From Rutpela maculata (Eukaryota > Arthropoda > Insecta > Coleoptera > Cerambycidae), in contig OW386287.2 in assembly GCA_936432065.2 (NCBI GenBank), positions 76,759,804-76,823,803 on the forward strand: a stretch of 64,000 nt of DNA. The letters run 5' to 3'. Numbering within the stretch: position 1 is the stretch's first letter; each line of letters starts with the position of its first letter. Below, one piece after another: positions 1 through 11,737 of this stretch. Position numbers and translations under genes: made by a program. The notes beneath the pieces are model-generated. The model was not told the DNA's origin, ran no database searches, and worked only from the letters and a program-made list of their open reading frames with translations.

Positions 1-310
1 CGGCACTTTCCTATTGTAATAATGGCTTCATAAGTGCATGGTTACTATTTATTTTAGTAGATGGCACGAGCAATTAGGTCCTACAATTACCTGGGCATTT
101 GCATCGTATAACTAACATAACCTCCAATTTTAAGGTTTTTTTCGTTTATTCTCATTTTTAATGTTTGTATAGGCATTTTTAGCTTGGAGCCATACTGGCT
201 TCAAGCAAATATTTAAAAATTCTGGCAAATAATTTTTAATGTTGATTAATAAAAATAGACTGCTAATTATAGGTTAGATTCCTAACCTGCAAAAAGTGTC
301 TTATTTTATT
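1..310 (+). repeat. Interspersed repeat, copy 1
   Basis: About 95-310 resembles 18425-18690 in the same orientation: both share a 'ctaacataacct' block, a following T-rich stretch, and a 'gagccat-actggct' versus 'tagccatatatctggct' block. Bases 20-90 are also matched, inverted and diverged, by 2903-2962 around 'gccatct' and 'cacttatgaagcc'. The element type is unknown and I see no coding potential. Either this is a TIR-type element reaching from before the window start to about 2965, or separate copies of one family. Confidence 0.55.
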
Positions 311-607
311 GTGACAAACTATTTAAAACTTGATACACATTGGGTTGAACTTGATATTGGTTGAAAGTACAGGAACCAGGCAGAAATTTTAATAATAGCT
401 ACGTAATACTTGTGAATCTTAAGAAATATATATTTTTGAGGTTAGCTGCGGCGACACGTGCAATGCTGCATGTAGTGTTGCATATATTCTTTCAATGTTT
501 TAATTTAGCTACTTAATGTCAGATGTCACTGGACTCGTTTCACTAAACAAAACAAAAGGCTGGGAATGTATGCAATACTGTATGCACAGAACCTGTAAAA
601 TTATCTA
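311..607. other. AT-rich DNA, no gene seen
   Basis: No open frame, RNA gene or repeat recognised. The stretch leads directly into the 8-bp target duplication at 608-615. Confidence 0.5.
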
Positions 608-629
608 TCTATGCGCAGAACTGTGACCA

Positions 630-940
630 GTACTCAATGAAAGTACTGGCAGTAACCAGTAAGCAGTATCAAACAATTTTTGTTTTACTTGCAGTATTAA
701 GTACCAGTACTTTTCAGAAATACTTGAAATATTCAGTAATGTACTTAAAATTAAACATTTGCAGTAGCAGTAATAAGTAAAGTACTCTTCAAGTATTTTC
801 AGTATTTTGAATACTTAGAGTATTTTATAAATACTTGCAGTACTTTAAAAACAGTAACCTTAACGACTTCCAGTATTTTGAATTACTTGCAGTATATATT
901 TGTAAGTACTTTTTTAAAAACAGTACTAATATCAGATAAA
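630..940. repeat. AGTACTT-rich subterminal array, left
   Basis: Dense irregular repetition of 'agtactt', 'cagtatt' and 'aatactt' words. The same kind of array occurs at 2580-2875 at the other end of the hAT-type element, so these look like its subterminal repeats. Confidence 0.65.
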
Positions 941-996
941 TATTATTAAAATCATTTTTAGAATTTTAGGATTGCCAACAATAGTCAGTAATACAA

Positions 997-2243
997 TAGA
1001 CGGAGCTGGGCACAAAATTTCGATATGACTCGGGTTATGAAAAGTTTCCATAACAATAAGTTGTACACTAAGGGATGACCCTGATTTGGGAATTTGCTGA
1101 CAGCTCGAGCGGGGAGGGGCCCTGTCATATTGAAAAAATGGCGAACAAAAACAGTCTCTTTGAAATATCTCGCTTCGGGTGCCTCATACTGCAAAAAATG
1201 CTCTTATGAAAATAAAAGAGCATTAAATTTTCTACAAAATATGTTCTATAGATTTTTTCGTTAAACTGAATAGTTTCGGTGCAGCAGCCGAAATTATGAT
1301 TTTTTTTGTAATTTCTCAATTTAGTGCGACTTTTATGAAGGAGTATTTTTATGTTGAGACAAAATTTGTTTTCATACCTGAAAATCTTCAAATATAGTTG
1401 ATTTTATTTTTCTGCTACGCATAGCTCAATGTTCATTACTCGTTTCCACACCACCTTGAGATAGAGTATATGGCGCGTTTTCTTTTATATGGTTGTCCCT
1501 TATAGGCCAAATCCACGACTAACCTACTTCTTGAGGCGTTTTATGTGCCTGATGTCGAGGTTCATTGTAGTCTCTTCGAATTTCTTCCGTTGTGTTGTTC
1601 ACTGATTCTACGTATTGATTGTTCTCCATACTTGCAAGAAATGTTTCGACTGGAGAGTCGACTTCCTCATTGTATTGTTGAAGACTATAACGAACCTGGA
1701 CCTTCGACATCAAGCACCTAAAACGCCTCAAGAAGCAGGCTAGTCGAGGATTTGGAGTATAGGGGACAACCATGTAAAAGAAAACGCGCCATATACTCTA
1801 CATCAAGATGGCGTGGAAACGAGTATTGAACATTGAGCTGCGCGTAGCAGACAAGTAAAATCAACTATATTTGAAGATTTTCAGGTATGAAAACAAATTT
1901 TGTCTCAACACAAAAAGACTTCTTCATAAAAGTCTCACTAAACAGAGAAATTACAAAAAATCATAATTTCGGCTGCTGCACCGAAACTATTGTTTAACGA
2001 AAAAATCTATAGGACATATTTTGTAGAAAATCGAATGTTCTTTTATTTTCATAAGAACATTTTTTGTCATATGAGGCACCTGAAGCGAGATATTTCAAAG
2101 AGACGGTTTTTGTGCGTCATTTTTTCAATATGGCGGCGCCCCCTCCCCATTCGAGCTGTCAGCAAATTAGTGTACGACGTATTGATACGGAAACTTTTCA
2201 TAACCCGAGTCATATTGAAATTTCGTGCCCAGCTCTTAGACTA
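997..2243. mobile_element. Fold-back element, TAGTCTAAGAGCT family, 3-bp TSD
   Basis: The left half reads as the reverse complement of the right half nearly to the middle (centre about 1620). Landmarks pair up: GAGCTGGGCAC near 1004 with GTGCCCAGCTC near 2228, 'ctgacagctcgagc' near 1098 with 'tcgagctgtcagc' near 2152, and 'ggcgcgttttct' near 1472 with 'agaaaacgcgcc' near 1778. The right end is CTCTTAGACTA; the left end is a worn TAGACGGAGCTGGG. CAA lies directly outside both ends, a 3-bp target duplication. There is no transposase, and the short open frames in it are mirror images across the arms. A transcript would fold into a hairpin of about 600 bp. Confidence 0.88.
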
Positions 2244-2579
2244 CAACAGCAACATATGAATATCAATAATAACGGTGAAGTTTTTGGAAGTATAATTTTC
2301 ATAAAAAAAAATTCATGTTTCATTTTTATTATTATTGATTGGTAATAACGGTAATAATGGCATTACTATAATATCGTATGAATTATACGACATAATGTAT
2401 GAAAATTACAGTAAGGTCACAAAAGATATATTTTTAGTACTCATTTTATTTATAATAATTTTACAACAAAAGAAATAAGTAAAAAATATATAATATAAAA
2501 CTTAAGGCAACTTAAAATTATAACGCATAATATATAATAGTCTAAGAGCTGATGAAAATTACTAGATTTATTAAAATAA

Positions 2580-2875
2580 AATACTGGCTCATTTTTTCTT
2601 AAGTACTTGGAGTGGTTATAGTTTTACAGTTTTTATTAATACTGAGAGTGTTTTGTAATACTGGGAGTACTTACGTAAAGTACTTGAAGTAGATTATGAT
2701 TTTACAGTACTTTTTTAAGTAACAAGTAATACTTCGTAAAAATTTTTAGAAAATAAGTACCCAGTACAAGTACATTGCAAACATGTACTGCAAATTTACA
2801 ATACCAGTACAAAAATATTAAAAGTACTTAAAGTACCTAAACTACTGCAGAACATTTTTGTACTGAAGTACACAG
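2580..2875. repeat. AGTACTT-rich subterminal array, right
   Basis: Counterpart of the 630-940 array: repeated 'agtacttggagt', 'aagtacttgaagt' and 'cagtac' words ending at the right TIR of the hAT-type element. Confidence 0.65.
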
Positions 2876-2902
2876 CTCTGTCTATGCGTAAGTAATGAGA
2901 GA

Positions 2903-2962
2903 ACTTATTGGTCCTGCCATCTATTACATTATGTACAAAGTAAGCACTTATGAAGCCACTGT
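2903..2962 (-). repeat. Inverted partial copy of the 1-90 repeat
   Basis: Reverse complement of about 20-90 with divergence; the best blocks are 'ttattggtcctgccatcta' and 'gcacttatgaagcca'. Confidence 0.5.
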
Positions 2963-3000
2963 GAGGGTTGTCGTCGCACCACCTATTTAATACACCCTGG

Positions 3001-3028
3001 TCTTAAGTAAACCGTGTATGATTTCACA
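3001..3028 (+). repeat. 5' LTR remnant
   Basis: TCTTAAGTAAACCGTGTATG and the following ATTTCACA are identical to the last bases of the 3' LTR (11890-11917). Sequence upstream of about 2990 no longer matches, so roughly 150 bp of the 5' LTR is missing or replaced. Confidence 0.85.
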
Positions 3029-3046
3029 TGGCGCTGCGAACAAAAC
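3029..3046 (+). promoter_or_regulatory. Primer-binding-site-like TGGCGC sequence
   Basis: TGGCGCTGCGAACA follows the CA terminus of the 5' LTR remnant with no gap, the place and general form of a retroelement tRNA primer site. The tRNA species cannot be assigned here. Confidence 0.55.
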
Positions 3047-3163
3047 TTATTTTGATAAATCATTATAGTTCAGTAGTTCAGTTGTAAAATAAAAGTGGAA
3101 AAGTTAAATTATAAATATATAATACGTTTGTTTATGTAAATCGTATATTACATACAAATAAAT

Positions 3164-4118
3164 AATGAAAATGGCCGATTTTCGAGGTATACCACCCATG
3201 GATATGAGTGAAAATATAAATGAAAACTGGAAATACAAAATTTTAAAAACTATCTAGTGGCGTCAGAATATGACACTAAATCAGAAGCATTGCAATGTGC
3301 ACAATTGTTGCAATTCATTGGGGATGAAGGTTTTCGCATTTTTAACACCTTTAAAATAAAAAAGGAAGATATATAAACAAAATAAATCCCCTAATTCTGG
3401 AATTTGAAAAACATTTTCGACCAAAGACCAACTTCATATTCGAGAGACATAAGTTTTTCACTAGGAGGCAGCTAGAAGGTGAAAAAATTCAACAGTTGTC
3501 ACAGATCTAAAAAATAAAGTTAAAAATTGCAGTTTTGGTGACTTAGAGGACAGTTTGGTATGCAGTGTACTAATAATGGGTTTAACTGATGACCAGTTAA
3601 GAGAACGGTTGTTGGAAAGTGAAGAACTAAGTTTAACAAAAGCGGTGCGTATATGTTTAGCAGTTGAAGAATCAAAAAAACAAGTGCAAATGTCTGAAGT
3701 GAAAGAAGTATATACAGTGCGAACAAATAATCAAAATGTGAAAGGTGATGTGTCGAAATGTCTTTCTGTAAACAATCAATTTTCATCAAATGCTGAGCCA
3801 AGTACAAGCTCTGGCTTTAAAGGACAATATCAATATTCCCGAAGTAACTCATCTAATAGGGGAGGGACAAGCCGGACAAGTCGTCCAAGTGGTTAATTTC
3901 AACAAACCTCACAGATTATGAATTGCTACAGGTGTGGTATGTCTCATCAAATATGAAAATGTCCAGCATTTGGTAGGCAATGTGCTTGTGGGTTATTTAA
4001 CCATTTTCAAAAAATGTGTAGAAAGAAAAGTGTACATACTGTAGTTTCTGATAATAATGATTCTGAAATGTATAATTTTACTCAGGAATTCGAGGATGAA
4101 AATAATGTTTTTTTCTAA
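3164..4118 (+). pseudogene. Ty3/gypsy gag remnant (capsid and two zinc knuckles)
   Basis: Begins with an ATG at 3165 after the PBS region, then breaks at a TAG near 3256 and again after 3895. The longest open piece (3555-3896) holds capsid-like sequence with 'VCSVLIMGLTDDQLRERLL' followed by a Ser/Asn/Gly-rich linker. Next, about 3915-4030, come two Cys-rich knuckles in the form CYRCGMSHQ..KCP and CACGLFNHFQKMC, interrupted by a stop (TGA). Gag binds and packages the element RNA in cytoplasmic particles. The copy cannot give a continuous protein. Coding is lost near 4118, where non-gypsy DNA begins. Confidence 0.8.
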
Positions 4119-4173
4119 TTTTGACACATAAAGTGACACTTTTCAAAACTGAATTAAGTGTCAAAACGTCCTA

Positions 4174-4711
4174 CTTTATGTAACTAGTTATGAAAAGTAA
4201 AATTTTACGTAACTGTTGACGAAAAGTTCGTTATGTCATCAATTAGGAAAGATAAACAACTCTCAAAAAGAAAAAGAAACAATGTTTATTTAACACAAAA
4301 TGGAATACTGAGTCCACAAAGTGGAAGCTTCTAAATTCCTCTTTCCTTCAAGATATGCTAACAAAACATTTTCATTAACATAATTTACCTTACGTTATCA
4401 AATTAGGATTTCAAATAATATTGTTGCTTGGTTAAATAACGTCTGTCAATTTTTGACATTAAAATTATGTGTGATAGCAGCAAAGGTAACTATGAAAAAG
4501 ATTACTTAATTGTTAAGATCTTTAAATACACACATTTCATTTATGTTTAAAAGGTTTTTAGACTTTTAAAATTAGAAAAAATCATGTATGTAACACGTTT
4601 CGAAAGACAATCTTGTGTAACTCGTGTTATTTTGCGGGATCTCGCTTCGCTTGTCCCGCAAATTCCACTCGTTACACAAAATAACGTCTTTCGTAACTGG
4701 TTACATAAATA
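4174..4711. mobile_element. Small TIR/hairpin MITE
   Basis: TTTATGTAACTAGTTATGAA near 4176 and its mirror near 4690-4711 (TTCGTAACTGGTTACATAAA) form imperfect inverted ends. A second hairpin lies inside: GTAACTCGTG..GCGGGATCTCGCTTCGC pairs with the following TTGTCCCGC..CACTCGTTAC (about 4617-4680). There is no coding. It lies between the gypsy gag and the LINE ORF1 remnant. Confidence 0.6.
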
Positions 4712-4835
4712 GCTATTATAGGCATGCTTAATGATAATTATTTTAGTAGAAATATGGCAAATAATGGCAAATTGAAATGTTAATTCATAAATCAAAAAAA
4801 TGTGTAAGTTTCAAACTAAACAAAAATTGCAGGAT

Positions 4836-5314
4836 ATGAAGGTAATCTAAGTGGCGATGAATTAACACAGAGTATAAAGGACCAAAATCAATTTGCAGAC
4901 CATGACGAATTAAATATAACATTTATAAAAAAAATAAAAGTTAAAGCATCAACTATTTTTGCAGAGTGCTCTCCAGGACTATTTAACAAACTAATAGAAA
5001 AAAAATTTATATTGGATGGGAACGTTTACCAGTATATGAAGATTTGAGTTTACCGAGATGTTTCAACTGTCAACAATACTACCATAAAAACAATAACTGC
5101 AAAAATAAAATTGTTTGTGAAATTTGCTCAGAGGAACATGATAAAAAACTGCCCACGCGACAAAAAGAAATGTAACAATTGTGTGATAGCGAATTCTAAA
5201 TATAAATTAAAACAAGATGTCAATCATGAAGTCACCGATCCCAACTGTCCCTCGTTTAAATACATGATACAAATGCTTAAGAACAAAACGGACTATAGTT
5301 ATACAGATGGCTGA
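4836..5314 (+). pseudogene. LINE A ORF1 remnant with CCHC-type knuckles
   Basis: The open stretch from 4836 runs about 70 codons to a TGA near 5046. A shifted frame then gives 'RCFNCQQYYHKNNNC' and 'CEICSEEH', and a third frame (5111-5314) gives 'NCPRDKKKCNNC' and 'DPNCPSFKYMI' before a stop. This is the characteristic C-terminal zinc-knuckle part of jockey/I-group ORF1 proteins, which bind the LINE RNA. At least two frameshifts make it non-functional. It ends 8 bp after the ORF2 ATG at 5307, the usual tight ORF1-ORF2 overlap. Confidence 0.8.
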
Positions 5315-8253
5315 TCAAGGCGAAATAGAAGTGTTAGAGAAACTAGAACTTTTAGAAGAGAATCAGTATGACGTAAACGTGGATAGTGATAGTTTAAAGG
5401 GTGAGATAGACATTAAAGAGACATTTTTAAATATTATACATTTAAATATAAGAAGTATTCGAAAAAATTTTGATGAACTACTTATATTTCTACATGCATA
5501 TAACTTAAGAGATTGTCAAATAATAGTATTAAGTGAATGTTGGAAAATTCCTAACTGGGATCAGTATAATATACCAGGCCTCATATCTATATATAACGAG
5601 GGTAATTTTAATAAAAATGATGGAGTTATAGTTTTTGTCAGATCTGAAATTGATATAAATACAGAAATAATAAAATTGGAAAAGTCATCCCTGAATGCAA
5701 TTAGATTATCCTTCAAAATTAATGAAGTTACATGTGGCCTCACAGCAGTGTATAGACCACCCCCTTCTTCGGTTCAAGGTTTTATAGAGGACATGGATAG
5801 ATATTATACTAACATTATACATAACCAAATTGAAATTTTTACTGGAGACACCAACATAAATATAACTGATAAAGAAAATAATATTGTTAATTCGTATCTC
5901 GCTTCACTTAATCACTATGGGTTTATGTCATGCATAAACTCCCCTACGCGTGTTGCTACAGATTCATCCTCCTGTTTGGACCATATATTTATCAAAATAA
6001 AAAATAGTAAATTTAAATACAAGTCATTTATTATCAATTCTGATATAACTGACCACTATCCAATAATGTTAAACCTAACCTACAAAATCGATTGCAAAAT
6101 AAAGAAATTAGATACTATTGAAAATGCAATAACCAAAAAAATTGATCATAAAAAATTACAACAACTAATCAAAGAACAAAATTGGAATAACGTCTTGATA
6201 TTAAATGATCCAAACATGGCTGCTGATACTTTTTCCTCTATATTCCAAACTCTAATTGAACGATCAAAAGTTATTAAGAAACATTATAAAAAAAATATAA
6301 AGAAACGGAAGCCATGGATAACCATTGGTATCATCAATTCAATAAAAAAACGTAATGAAATGAAAAGACTTCTACTAAAAAATGATAGTACAGTGTTAAA
6401 AAATGAATATAAAACTTACAGAAACAATTTAAATAAAATAATAGCTCATACTAAAAATTACTATTATAAGAACAAAATCGGAAATAATACAGCTGATATT
6501 AAAAAAATATACAAAATTATATCAGAAGCTACAAATGAATCATCTGGAAAAAATAAAAGTAATATACAAATCTTAAATAGAAACACTCAACCTTTTGTAA
6601 ATGACAAAGAAATGGCTGATTACTGTAATAATTACTTCGTCAATGTGGGATTAGAAATGGCTAATAACATTGTACCCCCAGCGATTGAATCTGAAATGAG
6701 TTACGAAAACATTTCCTCCATGTTTTTAAAGCCGGTTACGCAAACCGAAATAATTAAACATATACACTCGCTAAAAAATAACAGCTCACCTGGTATCGAC
6801 GGGATATCAACCGAAACTATAAAAGACTGTCACTTATATATTCTCAAGCCACTAGTTCATATCATTAATTTAATATTCAAAACTGGAATTGTCCCTAGAT
6901 ACTTTAAAAATACAATTATTACTCCTATACATAAAGCAGGTAGTAAAACGAGTATAGATAACTATAGGCCAATTAGCCTAATAAACAATTTGGCCAAGAT
7001 TTTTGAAAAATGCCTTAAAGACAGATTAATTAGTTACCTAAACACTAATCAAATATTATCCAAAAATCAATATGGTTTTTTAAGTGGCTCTAGTACATGT
7101 GATGCAATAAATCAACTTACAAATGAAATAACTGATAACCTTAACAACAAAAAGTGCATTGCAGTATGGACTTAGCTAAGGCATTTGACACAGTGCCCCA
7201 CAAAAAGCTACTGGATATATTACAGGGTTATGGGGTGCGGGGTACAGTGTTAAATGTTTTTAAAAACTATCTTTCAGACAGATATCAAATGGTCCGGATT
7301 AGAGAAACCATTAGCTCTCCAAGTAAAATTGTTATAGGAGTCGCAAACAAGGCACTGTCCTTGGACCAATATTATTTATCACTTATTTAAATTCTTTAAC
7401 TAAACTAGATATAAATGGCACTGTTATCTCATTTGCGGATGATACAGTATTGTTATTTCAAGACGTTTCTTGGAATCAAACAAAATCTAAAGTCACAGAT
7501 GGATTAAACAAGATACAAAATTGGCTTAACACTTTCAAATTGTCATTAAATTTAAATAAAACCCACTACATAGCCTTTTCATTGACATCTGCAAATCGGC
7601 CTGGATTTACAAGCATTAGATTCAATAACATGACTAAAGAAATTAAAGAAACAGCTCAAACAAAATACCTAGGAATAATAATTGACCAACATTTAAAATG
7701 GGACAAACACATTCTTAAATTAACAACAAACATACGTAAACTTATACATAAATTTTATATGAGGGAATTTTTAGGAAAAAAAATATTAATCATGGTTTAT
7801 AAAGCACTAGTAGAGTCTCTAATCAGGTATGGCATTACTTCCTGGGGTGGTCTATATAACAATTCACTAAAGCAACTGAATGTAATACAAAATTTCATCC
7901 TGAAAGTAATCTACAAAAAAACTTGGCTGTACCCTACAGATTTATTATACTCCGAAGATATTTTGAATGTGCGATCACTATATATTCTTTCTTCTTGCTC
8001 ATATTTACATAAGAATGATAATTTAAAAAAAACTATCACCCATCAGCATGATACTAGGGGTAAATTACAGAGGAACCTTCAAATACCTATCATTAATAAG
8101 AATATCAGTTTGAGATCTTTTCAATACTTGGCTCCAAAATTTTATAACCTTCTACCCATTGAAGTCAAGCGATCAAGGAATCTAAAAACATTTAACAAGA
8201 AATGTAGAAACTTTATAAGTAATCATTACGACTCCTTTAAAAAAATTTTTTAA
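5307..8253 (+). pseudogene. LINE A ORF2: endonuclease-reverse transcriptase, frameshifted
   Basis: The 5307-7175 frame (622 aa) starts with an APE-type endonuclease domain: 'IIHLNIRSIRKNF', 'SECWK', 'TGDTNINI' (GDFN position), 'LDHIFI' and 'DHYPI'. It continues into reverse transcriptase: 'SSPGIDGIS', 'TPIHKAGSK..YRPISLI' and 'QYGFL'. A frameshift near 7160 moves 'MDLAKAFDTVPH' (RT motif A) to the 7154-7390 frame. A second shift near 7330 spoils the 'GVPQG'-type motif. 'FADDTVLLF' (catalytic FADD, about 7430) and the C-terminal thumb (7450-8253) lie in the third frame. The enzyme would nick DNA and copy LINE RNA at the target; this copy is broken. Confidence 0.9.
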
Positions 8254-8593
8254 GAAACCTAAATACAGAATGATTGTATCACATAAATAGCATTATGTAC
8301 TTTGCTATTTACTTAGTAGCTGTAGTTTAGTTTAGTAAGTAGGAACTAGATTTAATTCATATTTTATTTGTAATGATATTCACTCTGACTCATTATATTT
8401 ATTAATCATAAAAATAATGAATTGTAAATAATGCAATCTACATCACCTAGGCACATTCAAATGTTTAGTCATTTAGGTGCCTGTACTAACTGTACAATTA
8501 AGTATATAAGTTGTAATTTATGAATATCGCATCCAATTTGTATCTATTGAAAAATCCATTGAATAAAGTTGAATTGAATTGAAAAAAAAAAAA
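8254..8593 (+). other. LINE A 3' UTR and A-tail
   Basis: Non-coding AT-rich tail ending 'gaataaagttgaattgaattg' style sequence and a 12-A run. An AATAAA-like signal sits about 20 bp before the A-run. Confidence 0.75.
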
Positions 8594-10404
8594 GATACCG
8601 GAGCTATGACAAATGTGTTAAGCATAAAAACATTTCAGGATCTTGGTATTGAAAAAGAACTTATTAAGAAATCGAGTATTAAATTAACAAACTATTCAAA
8701 TGAGGCCATACCTGTTGTTGGAGTATGTCAGCTATTTTGCAATTACAAAAATATAAATTACTTATTAAGCTTTGTTATTGTGGATATTGATTCACCACCT
8801 ATTTTAGGCCTGGATAGTTGTATAAAATTAAACGTCATAAAAAGAATTGATTCCTTATCTTCTGATGAAAATTCAGTCTTAAAAAATATATGAACGTTTT
8901 TCAAGGTATAGGTTGTCTTCACCAACCTTATCATATAAAGCTAAAGGAAGGTGATCAACCCAAAGTTTGTGCTGCTCGAAAAATACCATTTCCTTTAATA
9001 GAAAAATTTTAAAAATGTTTATCAGATTGGGAAAGTGAAAAAATCATTAACAAGGTAGTTTTTCCTACCGAATGGGTTAATTCCATAGTTATAGTGGTAA
9101 AAAAGATGGTTCCTTAAGAATTTGCCTTGATCCCGTTGAATTAAATAAAAATATTCGCAGAGAATATTTGCCTCTGCCCACTTTTGAAGAAATTAGTGCA
9201 AAGTTAAATAATGCCAAATATATTTCCACCATGGATGCAATGTCAGGATTCTGGCAAATTGTTTTAGATAATCAAAGTTCAGATCTTTGCCCGTTTGCAA
9301 CTCCTTTTGGGAGATATAAGTTTTTAAGGATGCCTTTTGGTATTAGCTGCGCTCCAGAAGTGTTCCATAAAAGATTCCAGGAAATATTTGATATCCCTGG
9401 GGTTGAAGTATATATAGATGATATATTGATATTGGAGAAAGACAAGGAAGAGCATGATAAGTGGCTAGAACAAGTGAGGCAATTAGCACAAAAAATAATG
9501 TTAAATTTAATAGAAAAAAATGTAAAATTTGTGTAGATGAGGTTAACTATATGGGTCACAAAATTTCGAAATTTGGTTGTACAGCAGACGATTCAAAAAT
9601 TAAAGCCATTTTAGACATGCCTACTCCAAAAAATGCTGAGGATGTACAAAGATTTTTGGGAATGGTCACCTATGTAGGAAAATTTATCGATAACTTATCA
9701 AATATTACTGCTCTGCTCGAGTTATTAAAAAAGAAATCGGCATGGGTTTGCACCCCGGAACATGAAAAAGCAATGAGTACATTAAAACAAAAATTAGTTC
9801 AAAAACTGGTTTTGCAATATTATGATCCTGAAAAGCCTATAACTGTTTCCGCTGATTCGTCAAAAAACGGAGCGTGGGACGTTTTCAAAATGGAATGCCC
9901 TGTATGTACGCCTCCAAAGTGCTTACAGATGTGCAAAAAAATTATGCACAAATTGAAAAAGAGCTTTATGCTTTATTATTCGCGTGTGAACGCTTTCATC
10001 AGTTCATATTTGGTAAAACAGTGACACTGGAAACTGATCATAAAGCTCTCGTTCAAATTTCTAAAAAACCGTTACATGATTGTCCCCCTCGTTTACAGAG
10101 AATGTTTATCAGGCTGCAGCTTTACGATTTAAAGCTGGTTCACAAACCCGGTAAAGACCTCTTTATAGCAGATACCTTATCTAGAAGTTATCTAAATGAA
10201 ACCGATAAAAAAAGTGAAATTGATGAGGAAATCGAGGCTCAAATTTGTTTACTTAGGTTAAATTTAAATGCAACAGATGACAAAATAAAACAAATTAAAG
10301 AGTTGACATCAGAAGATTACGAATTGAAAGTTTTATTAAATTATGTAACAAATCGGTTGCCAAAAATAATAAAATTAACGGATCCTTTAGTAAAAATTTA
10401 CTAG
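8594..10404 (+). pseudogene. Ty3/gypsy pol: protease, reverse transcriptase, RNase H
   Basis: DTGA (retropepsin active site) is the first codon block after the LINE A-tail, followed by 'ILGLDSC'. RT runs from about 8915 ('HPYHIKLKEGDQP') through 'MPFGISCAPEVF' to the catalytic YIDD near 9410. A TAA near 9009 and a one-base shift near 9100 interrupt it. RNase H spans about 9540-10200 in two frames, with 'ETDHKAL' and 'LVHKPGKD..ADTLSR' near 10030-10190. The order PR-RT-RH is the Ty3/gypsy one. Together with the 10415 block this would be a Pol polyprotein; no continuous frame survives. Confidence 0.9.
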
Positions 10405-10414
10405 AAATTTAAAG

Positions 10415-11593
10415 ATGATATCACCAAAGCTGATGGTCTATTATATAAAAATAAAAAACTTATTGTTCCACAAAAATTACGTGCCGATTTTTTGTCGAGT
10501 GTTCATTAGTCATTTGGGAATCACTAAATGTAAGAATAGAGCTAGAGAATGCTTTTTTTGGCCTAATATGTCTAAACAAATAGAAGATTATGTGTCTAAT
10601 TGTTTAATATCTAGAACAATTCAAAAAAATAAAATTAAAGAACCTATGATACCACATGATATTCCTAGCTTGCCATGGGAAAAAGTAGCATGTGACTTAT
10701 TTTATTTAGACTCTGAAGTATATTTATTAGTTGTTGATTACTTTTCAAAATTTACAGAATTAGCTAAACTATCTGACAGTACATCTTCTCTACAAATTAT
10801 TACTCATTTAAAGTCAATATTTGCACGGCATGGCATTCCTAAAACTGTCATTAGTGACGGAGGGCCTCAATTCAATAGTTTATATTTTCAACAATTCTCA
10901 AAATCATGGCAATTTAAACACATAATGTCAAGTCCCGCCTATCCACAGTCAAATGGACTAGTAGAGAGAAACGTGCAGACTTTAAAAAATATGCTAAAGC
11001 GAAGCATGATAATAAGGATTTATATGTAACATTGTTAAGTTATAGAAATATTCCAATAGATCATAACATTAATTCGCCCGCAAAAATTTTAATGTCTAGA
11101 CATTTGAGAGACACTTTGCCAGTTGAAAATTCACATTTGAAACCTAAGAGAAATTCTTATAAAGTTATTAAAAATAATTTAAATTATGGACAAACAGCAA
11201 AAGAAATATTACGACAGAAAATGTAAAGTAAATAAACATGTTTTTAAAAATAAAGAAAAAGTTCTTATAAAAAAAAAGTTAAGTGATAAAAATTGGAAAC
11301 CAGGTACTATTTTGTCTGAATCAAAAATTAGACCTAGGTCCTACAATGTTCAAATGGATAACGGCAGTACTTTGTCAAGAAACAGACATTTTATTAATTC
11401 AGATCCGAAGTACATAAACCACAATAATTGTGATTCAGATGATGATGGTATCCTGGATTCTCAGAACAATAAAGAAAATAATAATGTATATGCTCAGTCG
11501 CCAACTAAATCAGAGGATAAAGTAGTTTTTATTCCTAATGTTACAAAAAGTGGTAGAGTAGTTAAGGTACCTGATAGATTTAAATGTAATTAA
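10415..11593 (+). pseudogene. Ty3/gypsy integrase and C-terminal tail
   Basis: The N-terminal zinc-binding region 'SHLGITKCKNRARECFFW..NCLIS' has lost its last Cys (CLIS instead of CxxC form). The catalytic core retains all three acidic residues: Asp in 'ACDLFY' (about 10693), Asp in 'ISDGGPQF' (about 10856) and Glu in 'GLVERNV' (about 10964), which gives D-x35-E. Stops or shifts at 11029 and 11226 separate the core from the basic C-terminal part (11186-11593, ending 'VPDRFKCN'). Integrase would insert the element cDNA; the reading breaks make this copy inactive, although the core itself is well kept. Confidence 0.9.
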
Positions 11594-11725
11594 ATTATAT
11601 ATTTGTATATAGATTTTGTATTTTGTCTGAAAAAAACATTTAAAAAAAAATGCTAATTTAAATTGTTATATAAGAGTGTTAATTATTGCATTATTGTAAT
11701 TTTAGGTTAATTACTTTATCCTTTT

Positions 11726-11737
11726 CTCAAAGGGGAA
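11726..11737 (+). promoter_or_regulatory. Polypurine tract
   Basis: TCAAAGGGGAA directly precedes the TGTCAT start of the 3' LTR, as required for plus-strand priming. Confidence 0.75.

Larger units (their letters stand above)
616..2880. mobile_element. Non-autonomous hAT-type element with exact 8-bp TSD
   Basis: The left end begins CAGAACTGTG at 616 and the right end finishes CACAGCTCTG at 2880, an imperfect inverted pair of the CAGAG..CTCTG kind typical of hAT transposons. The identical octamer TCTATGCG lies immediately outside both ends (608-615 and 2881-2888), the expected hAT target-site duplication. Subterminal sequence on both sides (about 630-940 and 2580-2875) is packed with AGTACT/AGTACTT words, as seen in hAT derivatives. 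No hAT transposase coding is present. A TAGTCTAAG-family fold-back element (997-2243) is inserted inside. Confidence 0.85.
4830..8592 (+). mobile_element. LINE A (jockey-like non-LTR retrotransposon), 5' degraded
   Basis: An ORF1 tail with Cys-rich knuckles, an ORF2 with endonuclease and reverse transcriptase motifs, a ~330-bp 3' UTR and a terminal A-run (8581-8593) follow in order. The A-run abuts the gypsy protease codon block (DTGA at 8594), so the LINE integrated just upstream of the gypsy protease active site. I cannot see a convincing target duplication. The true 5' end is uncertain because 4712-4830 is unassigned. Confidence 0.85.

Noticed and set aside
3520..3807. 95-codon minus-strand frame
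   Set aside because: Antisense shadow of gag.
9272..9559. 95-codon minus-strand frame
   Set aside because: Antisense shadow of the Ty3/gypsy reverse transcriptase.
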